From assembly GCA_002438905.1 (NCBI GenBank), contig DJSA01000043.1, positions 1-29,209 on the forward strand: a DNA stretch of 29,209 bases, written 5' to 3'. The DNA is from Bacteroidales bacterium UBA6346. GTDB taxonomy: Bacteria > Bacteroidota > Bacteroidia > Bacteroidales > UBA932. Position 1 is the first letter of the stretch; each line of letters opens with the position of its first letter. Made by a program: the position numbers and the translations under genes. Of the stretch, positions 9,422 to 17,122 are shown one piece after another. The notes beneath the pieces were generated by a model. That model saw only the letters and a list, made by a program, of their open reading frames with translations. It was not told the origin of the DNA and did no database searches.

Positions 9422-9474
9422 TCAATACTTCGGTAAGTTTTTACTGATAATTTTAAATTTTACCGAAGTGTTGA
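9422..9474. repeat. 15-bp inverted repeat upstream of the HTCS gene
   Basis: TCAATACTTCGGTAA (9422-9436) and TTACCGAAGTGTTGA (9460-9474) are inverted copies with one mismatch, separated by a 23-base AT-rich spacer. They occupy the gap between the S41 protease stop (9538) and the HTCS start (9370), where the regulator's promoter should be. A weak -7-like TATATTTA sits just downstream on the minus strand (9410-9403). The arms could be two half-sites for a dimeric regulator, or an RNA hairpin. No T-run follows, so an intrinsic terminator is unlikely. The rest of the gap shows nothing further. Confidence 0.7.
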
Positions 9475-9537
9475 TAGATGCATGTTTGGCTAAAATACTG
9501 AAATCCAAAGGGTTGATGCCACAGAAGGCTTCCGCCC

Positions 9538-11163
9538 TTATGAGACCTTGGCCGTGAGGGCTTCTTGGAGCTGGGTGTCGTAGCGGAGACGGAGCTTGAC
9601 GCCGGCTTTCTGGTAGAAGTAGCGGACGGCGAGTTCCTCCTCGATGAACGGGATAATCTCGTCTTTCTTGAGGCGGATGAACTGCTCCTTGTCCATTTCG
9701 AGAACCTTGTCTATGGCGGTGATCTGCTCCGAGATGCCGTCTGAAAGACCGTCCTTCTCAAGTTCCTTCTTCATCTGGTCGAAAAGCGTCTTCGCGCTGC
9801 TGCGGTAGTCGAACTCTTGGGTCTTCGCGAAATTCACGAAATCATCGAACTCGGCATCGGTGAGATGGAAATCGTCAACTGCCGGTATGCTGTCGTGAGT
9901 TTTGACGAACTCAAGGGCATAGCGGTCGATGACGCCGTACAGCACGAGGGAATATACGAGGCGGCTGTAGTTTGGAGCAGCGAGTTCGATGTCCGGTGTG
10001 ATTCCGCCGCCATCGCGGACGATGCGTCCCTTTGCCGTCTTGAACTCATGGGTGAGCGAGTCCGGAATCTGTCCCACGCTGCCGTCTTCGTTGCGGTGGC
10101 TGTAGTCGATGGCCTGCACGCAGCGGCCTGACGGGGTGTAGTATTTCGCGGTCGTCACTTTCAGCTGGCCGTTGTAGGCGACAGGGCGGATGGACTGCAC
10201 AAGACCCTTTCCGAAGCTCCGGCGTCCCATCACCGTAGCGCGGTCAAGGTCCTGAAGTGCCCCGGTGACAATTTCAGAGGATGAGGCGGAGCCGGAATCA
10301 ATCAGAACCACAATCGGAATTTCCGTATCGACAGGTTCGGTCGTAGTCCTGTATTCTTTTGTATCCTCAGCCTTGCCCTTTGAACTTACTACCAGCGAGC
10401 CTTTCGGGACGAACAGGCTCACGATGTTGATGGCTTCGGACATGAGTCCGCCACCGTTGCCGCGAAGGTCGAGAATCAGTCGCTGCATCCCTTGCTCCTT
10501 GAGCTTGAAATATGCCGCCTTGATTTCTGAAGAGACGTTCTCCGTGAATCCGTTCTGGAGGATGTAACCATCTTTGTCATTGAGCATTCCATAGTATTCG
10601 ACATCAGGCAGGTGAATCCTCTCTCGCACGATTTCCATATCCTTTATTTCCCCGCTGCGAACCTTCCTTACCTTGAACTTCACGCTCGTTCCCGGCTTCC
10701 CCTTCATCTTCTCCGAAGCCTCGGCACTTTCGAGCGCGCGCGTGTCCTCTCCGTTGATTTCTATAATCTCGTCGCCGCACTGAAGCCCGTATTTCACGGC
10801 AGGGGAGCCCTCGTAAGGCTCGTTGATGACGACATATTCCCCCTTTTTCTTGTAGATTATCGCGCCGATTCCCCCGTAGGTCTTGGAAATCATCATCTGG
10901 AAGTCCTCGTTCTCCTCCTCAGGGACATAAACCGTGTATGGGTCGAGTTCGGCGAGCATCGCGTCGATTCCTGCTTTCATTATGCGGTCGACATCGAGCG
11001 TGTCAACATAGGCCTGGCTTAGCTGTCGCACCACGGAGTTATGGATTTCCGTCCATTGCCCTAGCTTGAAGCCGCGGCTCTGTGCCTCCGACTTTGTGCC
11101 TGTTCCCAGAAAAAATGCCGCAGTTGTGACGGCGAGAATGATTTTTCTTGTGATATGTTTCAT
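9538..11163 (-). CDS. S41 family C-terminal processing peptidase (CtpA/Prc-like)
   Basis: An upstream in-frame GTG at 11187 exists, but the ATG at 11163 begins a clean signal peptide (MKHITRKIILAVTTAAFFLG, ending near SEAQ), so I take that as the start: 541 residues. An N-terminal helical region is followed by a PDZ domain (about 95-180; GSPAVKYGLQCGDEIIEINGED) and the S41 core. The core has LDLRGNGGGL, GSASSSEI with the likely nucleophile Ser294, Asp305, and GKGLVQ with the general base Lys319; this is the Ser/Lys dyad. It would act in the periplasm, cleaving substrates near their C-termini for envelope quality control. A C-terminal helical tail of about 130 residues is common in Bacteroidota members. 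It is followed downstream by the HTCS gene on the same strand but is probably a separate unit. Confidence 0.93.
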   Translation of the reverse strand: MKHITRKIILAVTTAAFFLGTGTKSEAQSRGFKLGQWTEIHNSVVRQLSQAYVDTLDVDRIMKAGIDAMLAELDPYTVYVPEEENEDFQMMISKTYGGIGAIIYKKKGEYVVINEPYEGSPAVKYGLQCGDEIIEINGEDTRALESAEASEKMKGKPGTSVKFKVRKVRSGEIKDMEIVRERIHLPDVEYYGMLNDKDGYILQNGFTENVSSEIKAAYFKLKEQGMQRLILDLRGNGGGLMSEAINIVSLFVPKGSLVVSSKGKAEDTKEYRTTTEPVDTEIPIVVLIDSGSASSSEIVTGALQDLDRATVMGRRSFGKGLVQSIRPVAYNGQLKVTTAKYYTPSGRCVQAIDYSHRNEDGSVGQIPDSLTHEFKTAKGRIVRDGGGITPDIELAAPNYSRLVYSLVLYGVIDRYALEFVKTHDSIPAVDDFHLTDAEFDDFVNFAKTQEFDYRSSAKTLFDQMKKELEKDGLSDGISEQITAIDKVLEMDKEQFIRLKKDEIIPFIEEELAVRYFYQKAGVKLRLRYDTQLQEALTAKVS

Positions 11164-11241
11164 GGTGATATTCTTTTCGTGTTTCACGATTTTGCAAACC
11201 CCGCAATGAGTTTCAATAACCGTTCCACGTAATGCTACGGG

Positions 11242-12120
11242 TCAGAATACTTGTGAGGCGTGGGTGACCAATGACTCAAGTGCCTGCACGTCCGGATTTA
11301 TCCCGGTCATCAGCCCATAGCCCGTGAGTGCCTGCTGCAGGAGCCATTGCTCTCCCGGGATATATTTTATCGTCAGAGGCAGGCATCGGAGAACTTCTGG
11401 AGTGAATGATGGGTTGCGGTAGTTCGCTTCGAGAAGCAGCTTCAGGCGTGGCGGCTCCGGCAAGTCTGCGACTGCCGGGGTGAACGGCGGGACATCGAGT
11501 GCTGCCGGAAGGGTGTATATCACGGCGTCGTGCTGCAGAAAGGCAGTTTGAAACCGATCAACCGGAAGGACGGAAACAGAGCCGAGGCGAATGTTTGGAA
11601 ATGAGTTCCGGCGGCTTTGTGCCGCTGCCTGTGTTGCTGCGGTCAGGTGCTGTGCGAATGCGAGCGCACGGGTTATGCTGCGGTTCATCAGCGTCACGTC
11701 AAGGCCGAGAGTTATGGCCGCAACTGCTGCCGCCTTTCCCGCACCGCCGCAGCCGACCACAATTACGCTGCGAATCTGTCCGTTTTCTGGGGAATTGGCG
11801 TTGTGGTTTTCGAGCAGTATTCTGACCGCAGTGCAGTCGGAATTGAAGCAACTGAGCCCCCTCGGGGTTTTCACCAGTATGTTCGCAGCGCCGATGAACT
11901 CGGACTCCGGGCTGCGGAATTTCGCCTTGCCGTATGCCAGTTCCTTAAACGGGGCAGTGACGTTTACTGCATCGTATGACTTCATGAATGTGCGGAAGGC
12001 AGTGTCGAAGTCTTCAGATTCGAGCAGGTCGTAGCGGAAACGTCCGCCGTAGGCCGCCTTGAAGAGCCGTGGACTTAGCGAATGGGCTATCGGGAAGCCT
12101 ATGAGACCGAATCTGGACAT
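11242..12120 (-). CDS. aroE: Shikimate dehydrogenase
   Basis: Reduces 3-dehydroshikimate to shikimate with NADPH in the cytoplasm (aromatic amino acid pathway). The frame runs open to 12309, but the family starts at MSRFGLIGFPIAHSLSP, so the ATG at 12120 is the start, 11 bases after the preceding gene's stop; 292 residues, slightly longer than usual. Visible motifs: SLSP (Ser14/Ser16, shikimate binding), NVTAPFKE with catalytic Lys59, NSDC with Asp95 (usually NTDG, so Gly is replaced by Cys), the nucleotide-binding loop VVVGCGGAGKAAAVAA (about 116-131), and a C-terminal EQWLLQQALTGYGLMTG segment. The bases between its stop and the S41 protease start (11164-11241) hold no gene I can recognise. 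Confidence 0.93.
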   Translation of the reverse strand: MSRFGLIGFPIAHSLSPRLFKAAYGGRFRYDLLESEDFDTAFRTFMKSYDAVNVTAPFKELAYGKAKFRSPESEFIGAANILVKTPRGLSCFNSDCTAVRILLENHNANSPENGQIRSVIVVGCGGAGKAAAVAAITLGLDVTLMNRSITRALAFAQHLTAATQAAAQSRRNSFPNIRLGSVSVLPVDRFQTAFLQHDAVIYTLPAALDVPPFTPAVADLPEPPRLKLLLEANYRNPSFTPEVLRCLPLTIKYIPGEQWLLQQALTGYGLMTGINPDVQALESLVTHASQVF

Positions 12121-12131
12121 GCGTATATGAT

Positions 12132-13100
12132 TTATTTTTCTCCGGAAAAGTGGCCTAGCGTCACATTGTGAGGCCTCGTCCCTTGAAAGACTGATTTTCT
12201 CTGACGGACAGCCTCGTAGAGCAGGATAGCAGCGCTGGCGGAGACGTTTAGGGAGTCGAGGCGACCGAGCATAGGGATCTTGATGTGGGCGTCTGCCGCA
12301 TTGCGCCATGACAGGGAGAGACCAGTGGATTCGGTGCCCATCACAAGAGCAGTCGCGGCTGTCATGTCAGTGTCGTAGTACCATTCCGAGTCCTGAAGTT
12401 GGGCCGTGAGGATGCGGATGTCGCGTTCTTTCAGAAATGCTATGGCTTCCGCAGAGGTGCAGACAGCTACCGGCACGGAAAATATCGCCCCGATGCTGGA
12501 GCGTATCAGATTCGGATTCCAGATGTCGGTGAGCGGGTCACAGACAATCACCGCATCGGCTCCTGCGGCATCAGCGCTGCGCAGGACGGCTCCCAGATTT
12601 CCGGGCTTTTCGACTGATTCGAGCACCATGACAAGCGGATTGGCTCCGAGGCGAAGGTCTTCAATCCTGCGTGGCACACAGCGGACCTCGGCAATAATGC
12701 CTTCTGTAGAGCCGCGATAGGCAATCTTTTCGTAGAGGAACGCAGGAATCTGCACGAGTGTGAGGCGCGGGTTGAGTGCTTCGGCCTTGGCCACCAGCGC
12801 ATCAAGTCCGTATTTCCCCTCAATGTTTTCCACAAGGTGACCATCGGTCCCGACGCAGGACTTCCCTTCCGCCGGACTGTCATCGGCAGCGCTGCCTAAA
12901 ATTGCAGGGGTTCGTGCGATGACCTCCCCACAGACAAAGAGCGTCTCGGGGATGAAACCGGCGTCAAGGCAATGCCCGAGTTCCCGTTGCCCCTCGACAA
13001 CGAAAAGTCCCGCTGCATTTCTCGCCCTCGATTTTTCGATGAGCGCTATCAGTTCCTTGATTTTCCGGTTCTGCGCGGAAGTGACTGTCTCTATTCTCAT
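12132..13100 (-). CDS. TrmH/SpoU family RNA 2'-O-methyltransferase
   Basis: The protein has 322 residues. An N-terminal SpoU substrate-binding domain (about 10-110; KSRARNAAGLFVVEGQREL) precedes the SPOUT knot domain. The latter has the three SpoU motifs: LESVEKPGNLGAVLRSADAAG (motif 1), ALVMGTESTGLS (motif 2) and IPMLGRLDSLNVSASAAILLYEAVRQR (motif 3), which bind S-adenosylmethionine in the trefoil knot. Such enzymes methylate ribose in rRNA or tRNA (RlmB and TrmH are relatives). The exact target cannot be decided from sequence. It lies 11 bases upstream of aroE and 31 bases downstream of the acyltransferase gene, so it is probably in one transcript with both. Confidence 0.92.
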   Translation of the reverse strand: MRIETVTSAQNRKIKELIALIEKSRARNAAGLFVVEGQRELGHCLDAGFIPETLFVCGEVIARTPAILGSAADDSPAEGKSCVGTDGHLVENIEGKYGLDALVAKAEALNPRLTLVQIPAFLYEKIAYRGSTEGIIAEVRCVPRRIEDLRLGANPLVMVLESVEKPGNLGAVLRSADAAGADAVIVCDPLTDIWNPNLIRSSIGAIFSVPVAVCTSAEAIAFLKERDIRILTAQLQDSEWYYDTDMTAATALVMGTESTGLSLSWRNAADAHIKIPMLGRLDSLNVSASAAILLYEAVRQRKSVFQGTRPHNVTLGHFSGEK

Positions 13101-13131
13101 CTTCAGACCTCTATTCCAATACCCGCGTCCG

Positions 13132-13983
13132 TCACTCTTCCGCAGGCCAGGGGTTGTCGACTATTCCTGCCATTTTCACCATCTGGGCGTGTGCCTCTCT
13201 GAGCAGCCGGCCGGTCTCCTCCGCGCGCGGTTTGCTTGTGTCCGGAACTATCGGAGTTCCCACATGCAGAGTTATCAGCGGGACATCAGGCTTGTCGAAC
13301 AGTTTGTAAATCCCTGTTCGCGGGCGGTAGGAAATGACGAAAGGAATGACAGGGATGCCGTATTTGTAAGCCATGGTGAACGCCCCTTTCTTAAACGGAC
13401 GTATAGGGGTGTAGAACCTCCAACTGGAAGCTTCCGGAAACACGTGCATCCACTCTTTTTTCTTTCTGCATATATCAAACGCCTCATCGAAGCTCCGTAG
13501 TCCGGACCTTGACTCGGGAATCGGGATTCCCCCGGCATAGCGTATGAACCATGCGTCCTTGCCCCTCAAGTGTTCGCCATAGATCGGAAACCACAGGTTC
13601 CTATTACCTATCGCATCAAACACGCAGGCGAGATCCCAGCGGTAGACATGGTTGCAGACCGTCATCGCTCCGTCCCTGAGCAAAGCCTTGTTCTTTCTGA
13701 GATTTTCCTTGCCGACAATCTGCAGCCCGTAGCGCACGCGGTTCACGAAAAGCACGAGGACACGTCGCAGGACGCGGTTCAGCGCGTGATTGATGCGGAA
13801 CTTGAGTGAATTGTCATAATAAGGGAAAGTTTCGTCCAGCGTAACCTGACGTCCATCATACCTTACTCCAAGAATGTGTGCGCTTGGGTCATCTTCCGGA
13901 TATTCGATGTCGATGTCGGGTATGTATGTCCCCTTCACGGTCTTCATTTCCCTATATCTCAGATTGTCAATTCCTTTTCCCAT
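13132..13983 (-). CDS. PlsC-like lysophospholipid/1-acyl-glycerol-3-phosphate acyltransferase
   Basis: The protein has 283 residues. The acyltransferase motif HX4D is seen as NHVYRWD (His112, Asp117), followed by GGIPIPESRSGLRSF (motif II-like), FPEASSWRF (about 182-190, in place of the common FPEGTRS) and YGIPVIPFVISYRP. The N-terminal 65 residues are polar, and I see no strong transmembrane helix beyond a short hydrophobic stretch near 72-82. Members transfer acyl chains to lysophospholipids or related glycerol acceptors at the inner face of the membrane. The FPEASS variant leaves the acceptor uncertain, so I give no gene symbol. A promoter-like box lies about 57 bases upstream of its ATG. 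Confidence 0.85.
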   Translation of the reverse strand: MGKGIDNLRYREMKTVKGTYIPDIDIEYPEDDPSAHILGVRYDGRQVTLDETFPYYDNSLKFRINHALNRVLRRVLVLFVNRVRYGLQIVGKENLRKNKALLRDGAMTVCNHVYRWDLACVFDAIGNRNLWFPIYGEHLRGKDAWFIRYAGGIPIPESRSGLRSFDEAFDICRKKKEWMHVFPEASSWRFYTPIRPFKKGAFTMAYKYGIPVIPFVISYRPRTGIYKLFDKPDVPLITLHVGTPIVPDTSKPRAEETGRLLREAHAQMVKMAGIVDNPWPAEE

Positions 13984-14039
13984 AGTTATTTACGAAATTA
14001 AGAAATGCTTTTGTCGTCCTAATGCGGCCGAAAACCCGC

Positions 14040-14047
14040 CAAAGATA
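14040..14047 (-). promoter_or_regulatory. Candidate -7 box for the PlsC-like gene
   Basis: The minus strand reads TATCTTTG, an exact TAnnTTTG match, in the gap between the M16 peptidase stop (14068) and the acyltransferase ATG (13983). No clear TTTG -33 partner is visible. If real, it starts the acyltransferase-methyltransferase-aroE transcript. Confidence 0.45.
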
Positions 14048-14067
14048 CTCAAATTCTACGAGATTCC

Positions 14068-15396
14068 TTAAAGATATATCAGTCTGGATAGATGGTCGGA
14101 GCAGAAAATTGCCGAGGCGGCTTCCTGAAGGGCAGCGGATGTGACTGCATCGATTTTTCGCCGGACCGCATCATCGTCCTGAATCGTTCCGAAGGCGGTG
14201 AGGCTCTTGCACATTGATAGAGCTTGGCTCTCGCTGTTCTCGGAGGAGATGGCGAGTTGCCCCTCAAATTGTTTCTTGGCCGCTTTCAGATCTTCTTCAG
14301 GGAGTGGCGCGTCCCTGAGTTTACGGAGTTCGCCCTCTATCACACCAATGCAGTCTTCGAGATGTTCCCTGTCGCAGCCGAAACAGATTGCCATGATGCC
14401 AGTGTCGGCATATTGGCTGTAATTGCACTCGACATTGTAGACCCAGCCGTTTTTCTCGCGCAGGATCGAGTTGAGTATGGAATTGGTTGCCGGACCTCCG
14501 AGTATGTTTGCGAGAAGAGCCGCTGTGATGCGCTCGTCTCCACGGCGGAGGGACGGGGCTGTAGCTCCGATGATGCAGTTCGCCTGGTGGCTGTGGCGGT
14601 TTATGGTCTTGCTGAATACATTGCCGGAAAATTCTTCTCGGACGGCGGTTCCCCCTGTGGAGGAGTCCTGTCTTGTGACCATCTCTGTGACGGACGATTC
14701 CGGATTTGCGGCGGCACAGCAACTGGAGACGGCGCTGTCTCCTGCTCCAAAATACTCTCCGGCAAGCCTTTCGACCATTGCCGCAGACTCTTCCTCCGGA
14801 ATGGGTGCGACCACCGAAAACGAGATTCTATCCGGCGTGAAGAAAGCCCTGACATATTTCCGCAGCTCGTCTGTTGTAATTTTCTTTACCGAAGAAGGCG
14901 TCCCCAACACTCGGCCGCTGAGAGGATGTCCCTCGAACAGAAGGCTTTCGAAACGGTCGTATATGTCGTCGGCCGGCGAGTTCTTGTAACCAGCAATCTC
15001 GTCGATGACCACAGTCTTCTCCACTTCAATCTCACCTTCGGGAAATGTCGCCCGCGTTGCCATCTCCATCAGCAGACCGGCAGCCTTCTCAATGTCCTCC
15101 TTCAGCACAGTGGCGTGCAGGACAATCTCCTCCTTAGTCGTGTAGGCATTCAGTTCGCCACCCAGTCGCTCAAGATAACAGTTGATTTCAGAGGAAGTCT
15201 TGTCTGTAGTGCCCTTGAAAAGGGTGTGCTCGACAAAATGGGCTGTCCCGGAGTGGAAGTCTCCTCCTGTCTTTTCCCAGCCCCTCACATTTTCCTCCCG
15301 TGTTCCGCAGCGTACGTTCAGCGCACAGCAGGCCACCCGCTTTCCCTCGCGGAGAACAGCGTATCTCAATCCGTTTCCGGTTTTTGAAACGATCAT
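14068..15396 (-). CDS. M16 family zinc metallopeptidase (mitochondrial processing peptidase-like)
   Basis: The frame is open to 15579, but an AGGAGG Shine-Dalgarno site sits five bases before the ATG at 15396, which is clearly the start: 442 residues (MIVSKTGNGLRY). The inverted zinc motif HXXEH is HFVEH (His53, Glu56, His57), with Glu133 in VVIDEI at the expected 76-residue distance as third ligand. The C-terminal half is the inactive M16-type partner domain (about 225-442). There is no signal peptide, so it should act in the cytoplasm, unlike larger secreted M16 proteases. Its ATG overlaps the upstream gene's TAA (TAATG), so the two are translationally coupled. Peptide or protein substrates are unknown. 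Confidence 0.93.
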   Translation of the reverse strand: MIVSKTGNGLRYAVLREGKRVACCALNVRCGTREENVRGWEKTGGDFHSGTAHFVEHTLFKGTTDKTSSEINCYLERLGGELNAYTTKEEIVLHATVLKEDIEKAAGLLMEMATRATFPEGEIEVEKTVVIDEIAGYKNSPADDIYDRFESLLFEGHPLSGRVLGTPSSVKKITTDELRKYVRAFFTPDRISFSVVAPIPEEESAAMVERLAGEYFGAGDSAVSSCCAAANPESSVTEMVTRQDSSTGGTAVREEFSGNVFSKTINRHSHQANCIIGATAPSLRRGDERITAALLANILGGPATNSILNSILREKNGWVYNVECNYSQYADTGIMAICFGCDREHLEDCIGVIEGELRKLRDAPLPEEDLKAAKKQFEGQLAISSENSESQALSMCKSLTAFGTIQDDDAVRRKIDAVTSAALQEAASAIFCSDHLSRLIYL

Positions 15397-16277
15397 TATT
15401 TCCTCCTTATTGACACAAGCTTGTTGAACTCCGATGCTATGAATCCGCAGTCCCCGTCCCGTCCGACACTCTGTTTCTTGAAATAGTAGAGTTTGTGGTC
15501 GCCTGCACCGAAGAGCATCTTGTAGCAGTATGAACCGAACTCGGGATCGCTCGGAGCTACAGTGTAGGAAACGACACAATTCATATCCCCCGTGTCGAGC
15601 AGTTCATCTGCCTCATCATCGTTGACTATCTCAATGCCGGCGGCCAGCGCCTTCTCCTTCACCGTCTCCGGCATCCTCCCCGACACATCGCCTTTCGCAA
15701 AGACGACTTTCTTGTCGGCCGTGCCACCGAGTCCGGCGGCGTATTTCCCGAGTCCTGCGTAGCCAACGCGGTCATCGGTCATGGATTTCCGGATGTAGCC
15801 CTGCATCGCCCCGATGATATATGGCAGAAAGTCAAATTCGCGGCCGTTAGGCATCTGTGCGGCTCTCACTGGGAAAGAGCAGGCTTCCAGCATCTTGTCG
15901 ATGCCCTTGTCCGCGCCCTTGCCTCCCTTGACCACAGTGAGAAACTCGATGCCCGGCTCCGATTCCTTCTTGAACTGGGCCTTGCTCATCAGCATGAAAT
16001 AGAAATCCTCGTTTCCCTTGTTGGCCTCGAAATCTTCCACTGTGCAGAACTCATACGGAGAAATCCTCCACTCCGAACTTATCACGTCCTGCAACACCCC
16101 GTCAATCATGGGGTTACCCGTCAGCACAACTTTCATCACCTTTTCAGGGAAGTCCCCGATCTTCATCTTCTTCGTGTTAATCTGTGCCTGCGCGCAAGCC
16201 TCCGGTGCAAAACAAATAGACATCAGCGCCCCCGCCGCGAAAGCCGCAATCGCTGAAATAATTCTTCTCATTCCCAT
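15396..16277 (-). CDS. Secreted protein of unknown function, coupled to the M16 peptidase
   Basis: The protein has 293 residues with a signal peptide (MRRIISAIAAFAAGALMSICFAPEACA, cleavage near residue 30). A GGAGG site seven bases before the ATG at 16277 supports MGMRR as the start. I recognise no catalytic motif. The mature part is mixed alpha/beta, with FPEKVMKVVLTGNPMIDGVLQDVI near the front and INTKKMKIGDF just after the signal. The final TAA overlaps the M16 ATG, so the product is made together with a peptidase. It resembles conserved Bacteroidales secreted hypotheticals with no established role. Confidence 0.85.
   Translation of the reverse strand: MGMRRIISAIAAFAAGALMSICFAPEACAQAQINTKKMKIGDFPEKVMKVVLTGNPMIDGVLQDVISSEWRISPYEFCTVEDFEANKGNEDFYFMLMSKAQFKKESEPGIEFLTVVKGGKGADKGIDKMLEACSFPVRAAQMPNGREFDFLPYIIGAMQGYIRKSMTDDRVGYAGLGKYAAGLGGTADKKVVFAKGDVSGRMPETVKEKALAAGIEIVNDDEADELLDTGDMNCVVSYTVAPSDPEFGSYCYKMLFGAGDHKLYYFKKQSVGRDGDCGFIASEFNKLVSIRRK
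15402..15407 (-). promoter_or_regulatory. Strong Shine-Dalgarno site deciding the M16 peptidase start
   Basis: The minus strand reads AGGAGG, five bases before the ATG at 15396 and inside the 3' end of the upstream gene. Most genes in this window lack such a site, so it is a clear start marker. Confidence 0.85.
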
Positions 16278-16283
16278 ATTCTT

Positions 16284-16289
16284 TCCTCC
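16284..16289 (-). promoter_or_regulatory. Shine-Dalgarno site of the secreted hypothetical
   Basis: The minus strand reads GGAGGA just upstream of the ATG at 16277. It favours this start over the in-frame Met two codons later. Confidence 0.7.
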
Positions 16290-16547
16290 ATAAAAGTTTT
16301 AATCTTATTCACTCCCTTCCATCATATCATATAGTCAGTGCCATATTCTATACCGTCAATATGTCGTCAGCATCCATATCAATCCTGCCACATCATACAC
16401 ATATCCACAAAACAAACAACGTCACATGGGAATATGACGCACGCATTGTGCCCTCCTCATCAGCAATAATTGTGCATAATTAAATTTGGACATAGCCAAA
16501 GACAGGTTTTTCAACTTATTGTTGTAAATTGCGTCCGCTTTTGAGCT
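16290..16547. other. Intergenic stretch without a gene
   Basis: This AT-rich stretch lies between the divergent secreted-hypothetical gene and the rhuM remnant. I find no coding frame with family similarity and no convincing promoter pair for the minus-strand operon. One TAAATTTG (16481-16488, plus strand) matches the -7 consensus and may be the relic of the rhuM promoter. Confidence 0.5.
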
Positions 16548-17029
16548 CTACCTCGATTTTACAAGAGGGTTCAGAATAAGGTGCATTTTGCAGTTCATGG
16601 ACATACTGCCGCTGAAATTATAGTTGAACGCGCCGATGCAGATAAGGAATATATGGGACTGACGACTTGGGAGAATGCTCCGGACGGGAAGATTGTCAAG
16701 TCGGATGTCAGCATCGCCAAGAATTACTTGAGCGCTCCTGAGTTGGAGGATATGGGCAAACTTGTGAACTCGGTTCTCGATATGGCCGAGCGTATGGCTA
16801 ACCGGCACATCCCAATGACTATGGAGGACTGGGCGAATCGGATTAATATATTATACTTGAGGCGGGAGGAAATAAGGTCCTTGATGATGCGGGAACTATT
16901 ACAGCGGAGTTTGCAAAGAAATTCGCAGAGTCCGAGTTTGAGAAATACCGTGTCGTTCAGGATAGGCTGTTTCAGTCGGACTTTGACAGATTGAGCGACA
17001 GCGGTCTTCTTGATTTGGACGCGGAATGA
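16548..17029 (+). pseudogene. Frameshifted C-terminal remnant of a RhuM family gene
   Basis: Two frames together spell the C-terminal part of the RhuM (virulence RhuM/DUF) family. Frame 1 (16548 to about 16855) reads FYKRVQNKVHFAVHGHTAAE, then MGLTTWENAPDGKIVKSDVSIAKNYL, then IPMTMEDWANRIN. A shift of +2 (or -1) near 16853 moves to the frame reading ILEAGGNKVLDDAGTITAEF, then FEKYRVVQDRLFQSDFDRLS, ending at TGA 17027-17029. A stop at 16542 blocks the frame upstream, and the N-terminal half of the family is absent. RhuM genes are usually accessory, found in islands and near restriction-modification systems; no such neighbour remains. The role of intact RhuM proteins is not established. The pseudogene call is firm; the cause (decay after transfer) is inference. 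Confidence 0.88.
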
Positions 17030-17096
17030 GACTGTTTCATAACATATTCCTTGTATATTCCGAGAATGGGGCGGAGGAATGTTCCCAAGAAAAACG

Positions 17097-17104
17097 TATC
17101 TTTG
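17097..17104 (+). promoter_or_regulatory. -7 box of the dnaX operon promoter
   Basis: TATCTTTG matches TAnnTTTG exactly. It ends 18 bases before the ATG at 17123. Transcription would therefore start downstream of the in-frame ATG at 17051 and rule that start out. A -33 TTTG is not clear. Confidence 0.6.
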
Positions 17105-17122
17105 CAGGTTAGAAATCTGAAA

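Noticed and set aside
9422..9474. The inverted repeat as an invertible promoter or intrinsic terminator
   Set aside because: The 23-base spacer is much shorter than in known Bacteroidota invertible promoters, and no T-run follows the stem in either direction. It is kept as an operator-like repeat only.
12121..12309. N-terminal extension of the shikimate dehydrogenase frame
   Set aside because: It is inside the upstream methyltransferase gene in another frame, is rich in Arg, Cys and Pro, and precedes the family's conserved start.
14224..15387. A 387-codon open frame on the plus strand, antisense to the M16 peptidase gene
   Set aside because: It is fully opposite a gene with clear catalytic motifs, has low-complexity and Cys-rich composition and no recognisable family. 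It is a shadow of the GC-rich coding strand.
17051..17122. Extended N-terminus of DnaX from the ATG at 17051
   Set aside because: A consensus -7 box lies inside this stretch at 17097-17104, and the 24 extra residues do not fit the DnaX family start.
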